Source: CALFUK01 sp964450495
Lineage (GTDB): Bacteria > Bacteroidota > Bacteroidia > Chitinophagales > Saprospiraceae
NCBI GenBank assembly: GCA_964450495.1
Contig: CAYVFU010000035.1
Span: 1 to 44,284 of the forward strand
Direction of reading: 5' to 3'
Length of the DNA: 44,284 bases
Each line of letters opens with the position of its first letter. Position 1 is the stretch's first letter. The notes beneath the pieces were generated by a model. The model was given only the letters and a program-made list of their open reading frames with translations, was not told the DNA's origin and did no database searches. Shown one piece after another: positions 34,540 to 43,060 of the stretch. A program made the translations under genes and the position numbers.

Positions 34540-35106
34540 TTAAGCTTTCAAAAGCCTTTCAATAACGATCCCATAAAATCCATGTTCTAAAACAAGTACT
34601 TTACGTGCGATCATCTCGGGCATATCTTCTGGAAAAATGTCGCAACTGGCTTGAAAAATATGCTCTCCTTCATCATATTGTTCGTTGACATAATGAATGG
34701 TCATTCCTGATTTTGTCTCACCATTTTCTTTAACAGCTTTGTGGACGTGCTTCCCAAACATGCCTTTGCCACCATACTTAGGCAGAAGTGCAGGGTGTAT
34801 GTTTATAATCTGGTTGGGAAAGGCCTTGATTAGGCTTGAAGGAATTAATTTTAAGAAGCCAGCAAGTACAATGAGATCTATGTCATTCTGTTTTAACTTT
34901 CCAATAAAAACTTCTGACTCTAGTTCATTCTTTGCCAATACATGTGATGGAATTTTTTCTCTTTGTGCAATAGACAAAACACCAGCAGTGGCTTTATTGG
35001 TAACAATAAGTCTGATATTTATGGCTTCGTTATCCCTGAAATAATCAATTATTTTTTGTGCGTTAGAGCCAGTGCCAGATGCAAATATGCAAAGATGTTT
35101 TGCCAT
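34540..35106 (-). CDS. purN: phosphoribosylglycinamide formyltransferase
   Basis: A 188-residue enzyme that formylates GAR with 10-formyl-THF in purine synthesis. The GAR-binding loop FASGTGSNAQ is at the N terminus. The catalytic Asn and His are in INIHPALLPKYGGKGMFG, and the catalytic Asp is in VNEQYDEGEHIFQ. Length fits the short PurN form. Its ATG overlaps the stop of the DUF4835 gene by one base (TAATG type), so it is the last gene of the bamD operon. Confidence 0.96.
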   Translation of the reverse strand: MAKHLCIFASGTGSNAQKIIDYFRDNEAINIRLIVTNKATAGVLSIAQREKIPSHVLAKNELESEVFIGKLKQNDIDLIVLAGFLKLIPSSLIKAFPNQIINIHPALLPKYGGKGMFGKHVHKAVKENGETKSGMTIHYVNEQYDEGEHIFQASCDIFPEDMPEMIARKVLVLEHGFYGIVIERLLKA

Positions 35107-36020
35107 TATTTTCCTCTACGCAAACTGTTGAATTCAGAAGCAAGTGCCGGATCAATCGCAGACATTATATTGTATACTTTATCTTTTTCACCTTGTGAGC
35201 CTGGTGTAAAAACTTCTACAATTTCTTGTCGTTTGGTGTCAGAAAATAATTTCAGAATCATTGAATTTGGAAAAGTTCTGTTGACTTCTCCTATTGACGT
35301 GATTGCACTTAACATGACTGCTCTGGATCTCTCTGTGTCCTTATGCATCTCGTCAAGACTTCTTCTATGGTAGTCATAAATTGCTTGGCGATAAGGTTTA
35401 ACTCTAGGGTTAAGTATGTTTTCGATTAACCAATATCTATTTCTCTTAGATCCCACAGCATTCCACGCTCTATCTGCTCCCGTGACATTCGATGGAATTG
35501 AGTTGACGATACTCTGAGCGATCTGAAAATACTTCTCACCGCCTAATGGCTCGAATGTGTCGTAGTCTGTACCTAAAATGATAAAGGCATAGAATGTCAA
35601 TATAGCTGATAAATTATCTGAAAATCCATTAGAATTATTAAACAATGGACCGAATTGTTCATAAAAAAATGTGACATCATTATCCCTCAACTTAAGTGTT
35701 TGAGAATAGTAATTCGAGTTGTAAATCGGCCTTGATGTGGAGACGTAAAAGTCTGCGACAAACGAATTAGTAGATAAATCTTCTTTCACGTTTATTTGCA
35801 AGGTACCTTCGATTCGTTCTTCTGGTTCAAACGTGTCTTCGGTCCACCTCGTAGTATTGTAAAATTCGGTAATAGTTGTTTTTAATGTTTCGAACACCTT
35901 TTCATCAGCTACTTTTAATGTGGGAGTATTGATGGCTACATCTATGCTCAATTCCTGCCCAAAGACCTGAAAAGTGTACACAAATAATACAAATGAAATG
36001 AGTATAAATCTTTTAGTCAT
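35106..36020 (-). CDS. DUF4835 family protein, T9SS-associated
   Basis: A 304-residue protein with a signal peptide (FILISFVLFVYTFQVFGQ). The mature part (ELSIDVAINTPTL, SRPIYNSNYYSQTL, FYEQFGPLFNNSNGFSDNL, LSAILTFYAFIILGTDYDTF) matches the DUF4835 family, which is confined to Bacteroidota. I recall some databases naming this family PorD of the type IX secretion system; I could not check that here. The gene order rpoZ-coaBC-DUF4835 is conserved in the phylum. It sits 3 bp after coaBC and overlaps purN by one base. Confidence 0.88.
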   Translation of the reverse strand: MTKRFILISFVLFVYTFQVFGQELSIDVAINTPTLKVADEKVFETLKTTITEFYNTTRWTEDTFEPEERIEGTLQINVKEDLSTNSFVADFYVSTSRPIYNSNYYSQTLKLRDNDVTFFYEQFGPLFNNSNGFSDNLSAILTFYAFIILGTDYDTFEPLGGEKYFQIAQSIVNSIPSNVTGADRAWNAVGSKRNRYWLIENILNPRVKPYRQAIYDYHRRSLDEMHKDTERSRAVMLSAITSIGEVNRTFPNSMILKLFSDTKRQEIVEVFTPGSQGEKDKVYNIMSAIDPALASEFNSLRRGK

Positions 36021-36023
36021 GTT

Positions 36024-37223
36024 TTATGGTAACATTGCTACAATATGATTAACGATATCTTCGGCAACTTTCTTTTTCGATTTGAGAGGATATTTTTTAG
36101 AATTTCCATCTTTTGTGAAAATGGTGACCTTATTTGTATCGCCTTTGAACCCTGCACCCTTGTCTTTCAAGGAATTAAGGACAATCATATCAAAATTCTT
36201 TCTTTTTAACTTTGACTGCGCATTAGTCTCTCCTTTCTCTGTTTCAAGTGCAAAACCAATATTTAGTTGCTTTTTACTCTTCTTTTTTCCAAGTAAACCG
36301 GCAATGTCATGGGTGCGCTTTAACTCAATTTGAAGATTACCTTCTTTCTTTTTAATTTTTTGCTTGGCTGTTTTGACAGGGGTGTAATCCGCAACTGCTG
36401 CAGCAAAAATGGCTATATCTTTTTTGGGGTAGGCTTTGGAACTTGCTTCGTACATTTCTTTTGCTGTCGTCACATTGATCAACCTTGAACAAGCTTTTTT
36501 TGCCTCTAATTTACTGGGGCCTAAGACAAGCGTCACTTTAGCACCTCGACGGAGACACTCTTCTGCTAGGGCAATGCCCATTTTACCAGAACTATGATTC
36601 CCAATAAATCTCACAGGATCAATGCGTTCATAAGTAGGCCCAGCCGTGATCAGTACGCGTTTACCTGCTAAATCTTGTGTTCGTTGAAAATGATCATTAA
36701 GAAAATAGACAATGTCTTCGGGTTCTGCCATTCGACCATCACCAACTAAACCGCTTGCTAATTCTCCATGGCCGACCGGTATGATGACATTGCCAAATGA
36801 TTCTACTTTTTTAAGGTTATCTTTTGTGCTTCCATGTTTCCACATATCAAGATCCATGGCTGGAGCTAGCATGACAGGGCATTTGGCAGATAGATAGCTG
36901 GCAATAAGCATATTATCTGCAAGACCATCAGCGAGTTTGCTCAATGTGGTCGCTGTACATGGTGCAATCAAGAAAACATCTGCCCACAGTCCAAGTTCGA
37001 CATGATTAGACCACTCATCAGATTCCATGAAATCTGTAAAAACAGGTTCCTTTGATAAAGTAGAAATAGTAAGTGGACTAATAAAGTTAGTAGCAGCCTG
37101 AGTCATTATGACTTTGACTTTAGCTCCTTGCTTAATCAGTAATCGTATAAGTGATGCACTTTTATAAGCTGCTATACTACCAGTAATACCTAATAGTATG
37201 TGTTTGCCTTTAAGGACAGACAT
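36024..37223 (-). CDS. coaBC: bifunctional phosphopantothenoylcysteine decarboxylase / phosphopantothenate-cysteine ligase
   Basis: A 399-residue enzyme for two steps of coenzyme A synthesis. The CoaC half (~1-180) is an FMN-dependent flavoprotein with ITGSIAAYKS, active-site His74 in NHVELG, and a PxM motif reading PAMDLDMW where many species have PAMN. The CoaB half (~188-399) has the nucleotide-binding LITAGPTYERIDPVRFIGNH segment and FAAAVADYTP. The Asp-for-Asn change in the PxMN motif is worth noting, and I believe it is common in this phylum. It is 2 bp after rpoZ and is part of the bamD operon. Confidence 0.95.
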   Translation of the reverse strand: MSVLKGKHILLGITGSIAAYKSASLIRLLIKQGAKVKVIMTQAATNFISPLTISTLSKEPVFTDFMESDEWSNHVELGLWADVFLIAPCTATTLSKLADGLADNMLIASYLSAKCPVMLAPAMDLDMWKHGSTKDNLKKVESFGNVIIPVGHGELASGLVGDGRMAEPEDIVYFLNDHFQRTQDLAGKRVLITAGPTYERIDPVRFIGNHSSGKMGIALAEECLRRGAKVTLVLGPSKLEAKKACSRLINVTTAKEMYEASSKAYPKKDIAIFAAAVADYTPVKTAKQKIKKKEGNLQIELKRTHDIAGLLGKKKSKKQLNIGFALETEKGETNAQSKLKRKNFDMIVLNSLKDKGAGFKGDTNKVTIFTKDGNSKKYPLKSKKKVAEDIVNHIVAMLP

Positions 37224-37225
37224 GT

Positions 37226-37597
37226 CTATTCAGCTGCAGGCTCCTCACTAGCCGCATCTAGGGCTGCTTGCTCCAATAGTGGGTAAGAATATTCCAAATT
37301 CTCATCGACAAACTCATTATATCCAATGATTACTGGATTTGGAAGTCTTTCGTAGAACTTAGAAATTTCGATTTGCTCTTTATTCTCATGGATTTCTTCA
37401 ATTGCATCCGTGTGAGTGGCAAATTCATCCAACTTCTGGTGAAGCTCAATTTTTAGATCTCTATTGATCTGTCTAGCCCTCGTAGAAATCACGACAAGTG
37501 ATTCATAGATATTACCTGTTGGGTCTATTAATGTGTCAATATCCCTAGGTAAAATGCTTGGCTCTAGGCCTTGTACTCTTGTTTTAAGATCACCCAT
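37226..37597 (-). CDS. rpoZ: RNA polymerase omega subunit, Bacteroidota Rpb6-like type
   Basis: A 123-residue protein with the Bacteroidota omega core: a basic helix and NIYESLVVISTRARQINRDLK, the segment that clamps the beta-prime C terminus. A C-terminal extension (FYERLPNPVIIGYNEFVDE) is typical of this phylum, and it ends in an acidic/Ala tail. Its start overlaps the end of bamD by 8 bp, and coaBC follows after 2 bp. The gene order bamD-rpoZ-coaBC supports the call. Confidence 0.92.
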   Translation of the reverse strand: MGDLKTRVQGLEPSILPRDIDTLIDPTGNIYESLVVISTRARQINRDLKIELHQKLDEFATHTDAIEEIHENKEQIEISKFYERLPNPVIIGYNEFVDENLEYSYPLLEQAALDAASEEPAAE

Positions 37598-38405
37598 TGT
37601 TAAATTTTTCTAATTCCTTATTGGATTTGTTGATAAAAGTAGTGATTTCTGAGTTCTTTTCTCCTTCTGGAAACTTCTTTAAATACAAATTACATTTCTC
37701 CACAGTAGCCAAGAACCGTTCCTCCTTTTTTTCATAGACACTATTTTGTGCAAGATCAAAGCTAGATTTTGCAATTAAGTAGCGTATTTCTTCTTCTTTA
37801 TCAGTTTCTGGATAGTCCTTAAGCATGTTTTCAAATGCGACTACAGAAGAACTGTAACTTTTCAGTTTGTAATATAATTTAGCTGACTCATAGGACTTTC
37901 TCTCCATTTTCGACCGGATTCCATCAATGAGGTCATTGCATTCAGCGACTTTCGGACTTTCTGGATAATTATTGACAAAGACCTGTAAGCCTTCAATTGC
38001 CTTTTCTGAAAAGGTCTGATCTAATTTATGTGTCGGAGACATTCTCGTATTTGCAAATGCCGACATGAAATCAGCATCCTCTTTCTTGTCGCTATTACCA
38101 AATGTTTTACTAAACTGGTTGAAATAGTGTGACGCTGAAATATATTTCTTTTGGTTGTAATGTGCGTATGCATAATTGTAGGCAATCTGCTCTGCTTCTG
38201 CCTGTCCCCTAAAAGATGGAATAATCAATTCGTAAAGTGTGATAGCTTTATAATAGTCACCCTCCTCGTAAAGATCATTGGCAGCTTGCAACATCTTCTT
38301 TGGATTATTACTTGTCCGAATCATCTCAAATTCAGATCTGCAAGAATACAAAAGACTCAAGCTCATGAAGAAAAGTAAGGAAAACCCTGTAAGGCTATTT
38401 TTCAT
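37590..38405 (-). CDS. bamD: outer-membrane assembly lipoprotein BamD
   Basis: A 271-residue lipoprotein with lipobox SLLYSC (Cys22) and a run of TPR units (ANDLYEEGDYYKAITLYE, YNYAYAHYNQKKYISASHYF, YKLKSYSSSVVAFENML). This is the layout of BamD/YfiO, which supports BamA in folding outer-membrane proteins from the periplasmic side. It is the first gene of the operon bamD-rpoZ-coaBC-DUF4835-purN. The promoter is very close to the ATG at 38405. Confidence 0.94.
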   Translation of the reverse strand: MKNSLTGFSLLFFMSLSLLYSCRSEFEMIRTSNNPKKMLQAANDLYEEGDYYKAITLYELIIPSFRGQAEAEQIAYNYAYAHYNQKKYISASHYFNQFSKTFGNSDKKEDADFMSAFANTRMSPTHKLDQTFSEKAIEGLQVFVNNYPESPKVAECNDLIDGIRSKMERKSYESAKLYYKLKSYSSSVVAFENMLKDYPETDKEEEIRYLIAKSSFDLAQNSVYEKKEERFLATVEKCNLYLKKFPEGEKNSEITTFINKSNKELEKFNNG

Positions 38406-38412
38406 AAGGCGG

Positions 38413-38443
38413 CAAAAGTACGACTATTAAAAGAACGCCACAA
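38413..38443 (-). promoter_or_regulatory. promoter of the bamD operon (TTG-N20-TACTTTTG)
   Basis: On the minus strand, TTG (38443-38441) is followed by 20 nt and TACTTTTG (38420-38413). Both elements and the spacing fit the Bacteroidota consensus, exactly as at the MFS leader. The transcript would start near 38407, so the bamD mRNA would have almost no leader. Confidence 0.65.
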
Positions 38444-38578
38444 CCATTTGATAAGCTAATTCTTAAACATCTTTTAAGAGGGATTTAACGTAAATGATGC
38501 TTTTAAAGCAAAAACAGTCTGCTTTTGACCAATTTAACCTACTACTTCTATAACATTCCAAACAAATCGCGCTTCTGA

Positions 38579-39004
38579 AAGAAATTTTTTAAGCTAAAAG
38601 GTAAGATCACTGAAATTCAGAGAAATGGTAGAAACATTGAAAGTGGTGGTGGAAATACAGTAATAGATTATATGGCCTTGTTCAGAGGTGGACAAACAGC
38701 TAACGGTAATACCATACTAGGAAATTTAGCTGGCTCAAATATTTTAAATGGACAAGGGAATGTCATGCTAGGTAATGAAGCTGGTTATAATTTTAATGGC
38801 AACAATCCATTAATAATAGACAATTCTGGACAATTTTCAAATGCACTTATTTATGGTGATTTTGCTTCTGATAAAGTAGCCATTAATTGGGACTACAATA
38901 CTATGCCAACCAGTACATTTACTGTTGATGGTACGTCTGAATTTTTGGATGAAGTCTACATAAATGGCACAACTACTATAGATGGTCAGACTAATTGCCA
39001 ATAG
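38579..39004 (+). pseudogene. relic of a head-repeat/tail-fibre-like protein (Peptidase S74-associated type)
   Basis: The frame is open from 38579 but has no signal peptide, and its first ATG is at 38672, inside the homologous region. The residues NTVIDYMALFRGG, GNTILGNLAGSN, GQGNVMLGNEAGYN, NPLIIDNSG and NALIYGDFASDKVAINWDYN match the repeats found just before the C-terminal chaperone domain in long Bacteroidota tail-fibre or YadA-head-like proteins. The chaperone domain is missing: the frame stops at 39004 after running 14 bp into the 3' end of the convergent phosphatase gene. Both ends are lost, so I read it as a fragment left by a deletion. A short expressed protein of 110 residues is possible but unlikely. 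Confidence 0.65.
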
Positions 39005-39821
39005 TTAAATTTCCAAAAAAGATGCCTTCTTGATTCATGAAACTGTCTTCTTTTCTGTTTAGATCTAATTTGCCACCGTTAAAGTTTGTTGCAGGCAAAC
39101 CCAATTCTTGAAAAATGCAAGCAATGGCAGCAAAGTCCCAGATAGATCCACCTCCTTTTTCTTTTTTAGGAAGTTTAAGCATACAGGCTGGTCCATTTTC
39201 CAGAACACGAATCCCATTTAGTACTGAACCAGCTCCACTTAATTCTTTAATTCCGTCTAAATCTAATTTAACAGCATAGTCATTCAGTGTTTTTTTTATT
39301 TCTTCTCTTTGTGGAGTGTCGCTCAATGTTTTATCTGTCACGTAGCTTAAGTAGTCATTGGTATGTTTAATCTGCCAAGGCAAATTATTTTTAAAGATTC
39401 CTAGATCCTTAACGGCAGAATACATGATGTCATTACTTGGGTCATATACAACCCCAATAATTGGTGTGCCATCTTTTGCTACTAAAGCTATTGAAACTGA
39501 AAACCCTGGATACTTATTTATAAAAGCTAGTGTGCCATCAAGTGGATCAATGCACCAAAAATAGTCTTTGTTAAATCTGCTGCTATCATCTATAGTTTCC
39601 TCTGATAAAAAACCCAAATCAAAGTCTTCCGAAATAGGGCGTAAATAATCACGAATGATTTTTTCACATGTAATGTCTACTTCAGTTACCACTTGTGCAG
39701 CGTAACTTTCCAGCTTCGGCTTCTTCTCCACTGTAACTTCACGATCCATGTATGCTTGTATAATCTTGCCCGCTTCACGAGCTGCTCCAATGGCACTATT
39801 CTTAAGTTGAATTAAATCCAT
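38991..39821 (-). CDS. inositol monophosphatase / CysQ-family phosphatase
   Basis: A 276-residue Mg2+-dependent phosphatase. Metal-binding motifs are in order: GFLSEET, WCIDPLDGTLAFI (DPxDGT) and GSIWDFAAIACIF (WDxAA). The fold covers 3'(2'),5'-bisphosphate nucleotidases (CysQ), inositol monophosphatases and histidinol phosphatases. The substrate is not settled by the sequence, and the gap between motifs fits CysQ-like proteins. It is the last gene of a three-gene operon, 1 bp after the kinase gene. There are no sulphate-assimilation genes nearby, so the operon partners may be a better guide to its job. Confidence 0.88.
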   Translation of the reverse strand: MDLIQLKNSAIGAAREAGKIIQAYMDREVTVEKKPKLESYAAQVVTEVDITCEKIIRDYLRPISEDFDLGFLSEETIDDSSRFNKDYFWCIDPLDGTLAFINKYPGFSVSIALVAKDGTPIIGVVYDPSNDIMYSAVKDLGIFKNNLPWQIKHTNDYLSYVTDKTLSDTPQREEIKKTLNDYAVKLDLDGIKELSGAGSVLNGIRVLENGPACMLKLPKKEKGGGSIWDFAAIACIFQELGLPATNFNGGKLDLNRKEDSFMNQEGIFFGNLTIGN

Positions 39822-39822
39822 C

Positions 39823-40770
39823 TCACAGATTATTTATGACTTCTTTAGTGATACGTTCACTATAACTATTGATTTTCCAATGACCCGGACTCCACCCTTT
39901 TAAAAAGCGATGAAAGTCTGCCCAAGCAACTCGATACAGTGATCGCCACTCAAGCTCTAAGTCATGATTCGGTTCTTCAAGTTCATTCTGTAAAAATTGG
40001 AAATAGCTATTTAGTATTTCTGATTCTAATCGTTCGCATTCATTTTCTGATAGGCAACTTCCTATAAAGTAAGCGACATCTTTCATGCCACATCCGCCTC
40101 CCACATATTGAAAATCTAAAGCTGCTACTTCGTCGTTTTCTGCAAAACAAAAGTTCGCCAACTTAGCATCTCCATGGACAAAGGTTTTATATCTGCAGTT
40201 GTTTAATTTTTGATCTATTTGAGAAGCTGCCTCTTTTAAGCTCAAATCAGTTAAGGCTTCCAATTCTTGTGGTCTTGTTTCTAGGTGCCAGTATGTACCT
40301 ACTTCCCAGATGCGATCAGGTTCTTCTCCTAAATAGCTGGCATGAAACCTTGCTAACCATTTTAAACAACGAGTAATTTCCTCCCAATTCAGTGATCGCT
40401 TTCTTAAATGATAACCTGCCTCATTTAAATCTTCCAAAATGATTAGAACTTCTTCCTTTTCTGAAGTCATTGCTACGCATTTTGGTAATCGAGCCTTACT
40501 CCTATTACTATGGTGTTGATACCAAGCTTTCTCTACCTCGTAGGATTTTATTTTCCGCTGATGTCCTAAATCTGAATTCCATCCACGAGGATGATACTTA
40601 TTATTGGGTAATTGGACGTGTTTGACAACTATACTTTTTTTAGAATAATTTTCTAATGTAATTCTTATAATTTTTCCATATCCACTCCATAAATCTTGGA
40701 TTGTTTCTAAGGAGCTTATGTCAGTAGCTCCTGTTTTGTCGAGAATGAAAGACTTGAAATGTTTATTCAT
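39823..40770 (-). CDS. ecdysteroid-kinase/CHK-like phosphotransferase
   Basis: A 315-residue small-molecule kinase of the aminoglycoside-phosphotransferase fold. The catalytic loop is FVHGDAKLANFCF (HGDxxxxN), and the metal motif reads ALDFQYVGGG, with DFQ rather than DFE/DFG. DFQ is typical of the ecdysteroid-kinase (EcKL/CHK) branch. Residues ~60-120 carry the ATP-binding lobe (SIVVKHVQLP, VLIILEDLNEAGYH). I start at ATG 40770, which directly follows the GH3 stop; an in-frame ATG at 40800 would overlap GH3 by 29 bp. The substrate is unknown. It lies 1 bp from the phosphatase gene, so kinase, phosphatase and GH3 enzyme are made together. Confidence 0.85.
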   Translation of the reverse strand: MNKHFKSFILDKTGATDISSLETIQDLWSGYGKIIRITLENYSKKSIVVKHVQLPNNKYHPRGWNSDLGHQRKIKSYEVEKAWYQHHSNRSKARLPKCVAMTSEKEEVLIILEDLNEAGYHLRKRSLNWEEITRCLKWLARFHASYLGEEPDRIWEVGTYWHLETRPQELEALTDLSLKEAASQIDQKLNNCRYKTFVHGDAKLANFCFAENDEVAALDFQYVGGGCGMKDVAYFIGSCLSENECERLESEILNSYFQFLQNELEEPNHDLELEWRSLYRVAWADFHRFLKGWSPGHWKINSYSERITKEVINNL

Positions 40771-40771
40771 A

Positions 40772-42250
40772 TTACAGTTGATCTGCAATCTTGCGATCAT
40801 TGCTCAATCGAGGTACTTTATTTTGTCCACCTAATTTTCCTTGCGATTCCATGTATTTTTGAAAAGCCCCTTTAAATAAAGGCTTAATCTTTAAAGGCTG
40901 TAATATATTACCAACGATCAAGTCTTGGTAATAAATATTTTGGCGGATTATTTCAGCATCGATGTCTTTAGCGATTTGAATTAAATTATCCGGTAGACGA
41001 TCAAATTCAATAAACCATTCATGATAGGGTAGTGAGCCGTCTTGAGGGTTTACCTGTGGTGCAACAGTAAATTCATTTACCTGCAGATTGTATTTTTTAT
41101 TGACAATGGTCATCGCTTCTTCGACTTCTTTGGCTATGACATGTTCACCAAAAGCCGAAATGAAATGCTTGATTCTTCCAGATACAATCACTCTATATGG
41201 ATCTTTGGAAACGAAACGGACTGTGTCTCCTATATTATACCCCCACAAACCTGCATTGTTGTTAATGATAATGGCATAGTCCTTATCTAATTCCACATCT
41301 GTTAATAAAAGACGGGTTGGCGTTTCATCAAATATTTCATTGGCAGGTACAAATTCAAAGAAGATTCCTGAGTTGGTATTTAATAGTAATCCTTGATGGT
41401 CTACAGTGTCCTGGAATGCAATGAATCCTTCGGAGGCAGGATATGTTTCTAACGAATGAATAGATTCGCCGATAAGGTTTTCAATGGTATTTCTGTAAGG
41501 TGCGTAGTTTACACCGCCATAGACAAACAAGGATAAATTTGGGAATATGTCTTTGATCGTAGTTTTGCCTGTCCGATCTATTAACCGTTCAAAATACATC
41601 TGCACCCAAGGAGGAATGCCACTAATTAACCGCAAGTCCTGATTGTGTGTTTCATCAATGACTTTGTCCAATTTTTCTTCCCATTCATCAATGCAGTTAG
41701 TCTTATAACTAGGCAATTGATTCCCCTTTACGAATGAAGGTACCTCGTGATTGACGATACCTGAAAGACGTCCTGTCTGTATACCCCCTACAGTCGTTAA
41801 TGTGGGCGATCCAGATAAGAAGATCAGCTTACCATCAAAAATGGAAGTATCTTTTCTAGAAGATGTAAAATTGAATAGGGCATTCCGTGCGGTATTGATG
41901 TGATTGCCAATACTCTCATTAGATATTGGAATATATTTTACGCCTGACGTAGTGCCTGATGTTTTTGCCAAGTACTTTGGTTTTCCAGGCCATAATACAT
42001 CTGCTTCTCCATTTTTAACGCGATCAAAATACTGACGTTGACCCTCATAATCTCTTATGGGTACTTGTCGACAAAAATCAGAATGGGAATAAATAGAATG
42101 AAAGTTGTGGTCTTTACCGAATTGCGTATTTGCGGCCTTCTGTATCAGAGTATTAAAAATCGCTTGTTGGTCCTTAATGGCATGTCGTGCAACATGAGAT
42201 GTCTGTTTGCGATAATAATTAGCAAATGGTTTTATGAGAAAAGATTTCAA
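40772..42250 (-). CDS. GH3-family acyl-adenylating enzyme
   Basis: A 492-residue protein of the GH3 family, named after plant enzymes that adenylate hormones such as auxin and jasmonate and join them to amino acids. The family marks are clear: FGKDHNFHSIYSHSDF, VPIRDYEGQRQYFDRV, the P-loop-like AKTSGTTSGVKYIPIS, YPASEGFIAFQ and LLLTDVELDKDYAIIINN. In plants the substrate pocket varies, and bacterial substrates are mostly unknown. The start is TTG 42250; no ATG is available before the conserved N terminus. It is the first gene of the operon with the kinase and the phosphatase. Confidence 0.92.
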   Translation of the reverse strand: MKSFLIKPFANYYRKQTSHVARHAIKDQQAIFNTLIQKAANTQFGKDHNFHSIYSHSDFCRQVPIRDYEGQRQYFDRVKNGEADVLWPGKPKYLAKTSGTTSGVKYIPISNESIGNHINTARNALFNFTSSRKDTSIFDGKLIFLSGSPTLTTVGGIQTGRLSGIVNHEVPSFVKGNQLPSYKTNCIDEWEEKLDKVIDETHNQDLRLISGIPPWVQMYFERLIDRTGKTTIKDIFPNLSLFVYGGVNYAPYRNTIENLIGESIHSLETYPASEGFIAFQDTVDHQGLLLNTNSGIFFEFVPANEIFDETPTRLLLTDVELDKDYAIIINNNAGLWGYNIGDTVRFVSKDPYRVIVSGRIKHFISAFGEHVIAKEVEEAMTIVNKKYNLQVNEFTVAPQVNPQDGSLPYHEWFIEFDRLPDNLIQIAKDIDAEIIRQNIYYQDLIVGNILQPLKIKPLFKGAFQKYMESQGKLGGQNKVPRLSNDRKIADQL

Positions 42251-42326
42251 TTCTATGCACAGATTTGATTTAGTGCTGCAAGTTAGAACAGATCAATAAA
42301 GAACAATCATTTACAAGAAACAATAT

Positions 42327-42974
42327 TTAATCGATCCTTAGATCTTCAACATAGACACCTGGATATTTATCAGCATTAAAGACAAATAGGTCATCTTGGT
42401 AAGTACCATTTGGAGTGACTTCTCCAACGGACATGGTATACTTGATGCCATCCTTGTAAAAGATTTTTGTATCAATCAATGTTTCATTCTTTGTGTCAAT
42501 GGCTACTCGTAATTTTGAAAAATCTGAGTCTTTATCCAATGGCTTAAATTCAACGTGATGTATATTTCCTTCTTTTTGGGTTATTGCATATTCGTATGAG
42601 TTTTCATCAAACATAGCAAGGATGCCTTTTGGAGATAAATTCATCACAGAAGCTTCATCTTCGTCAACATCGTTTATCTGTACTTCATTGTCACTTTTCA
42701 GATGGAGCCACATCGAATTGCCATCTGAGTAAATAGACTGTGCTTCTGTTTCCATAAAGTATCTGTCACCTTGTTGAATCACTTTTCCCTCTTGAAGAAT
42801 CGGATCTTCCTCTGGAATATCTATTCGTATTGTGAATGCTGCTTCTATTGAGGAGTACGTGTTGTATTTGGCTTCTAGTTTTTTGACCAAATCAAGTGCA
42901 TCAGCGTCTTGGATCAGTTGAGCATGTGATTGTAGTGCTATTCCAAGCATCAGTATAATCGAAAATACCTTCAT
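42327..42974 (-). CDS. LolA-like outer-membrane lipoprotein carrier
   Basis: A 215-residue periplasmic protein, with signal peptide MKVFSIILMLGIALQSHAQ from ATG 42974. Upstream in-frame ATGs at 42980 and 43022 would lengthen the n-region (231 residues at most). The mature part follows the LolA pattern: ALDLVKKLEAKYNTYSSIEAAFTI, EGKVIQQGDRYFMET, QSIYSDGNSMWLH and a basic/hydrophobic half-barrel. LolA carries lipoproteins from LolCDE to the outer membrane. Bacteroidota often have LolA without LolB, as here. It sits 76 bp upstream of the GH3 operon on the same strand. Confidence 0.87.
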   Translation of the reverse strand: MKVFSIILMLGIALQSHAQLIQDADALDLVKKLEAKYNTYSSIEAAFTIRIDIPEEDPILQEGKVIQQGDRYFMETEAQSIYSDGNSMWLHLKSDNEVQINDVDEDEASVMNLSPKGILAMFDENSYEYAITQKEGNIHHVEFKPLDKDSDFSKLRVAIDTKNETLIDTKIFYKDGIKYTMSVGEVTPNGTYQDDLFVFNADKYPGVYVEDLRID

Positions 42975-43060
42975 AAGCATTGCATTGTATAATAAAACTA
43001 ACACCTTAAAGACGAAATGCATTACTGGTGAGGTATTAAGGTAACGTTAATATGGGTTCT

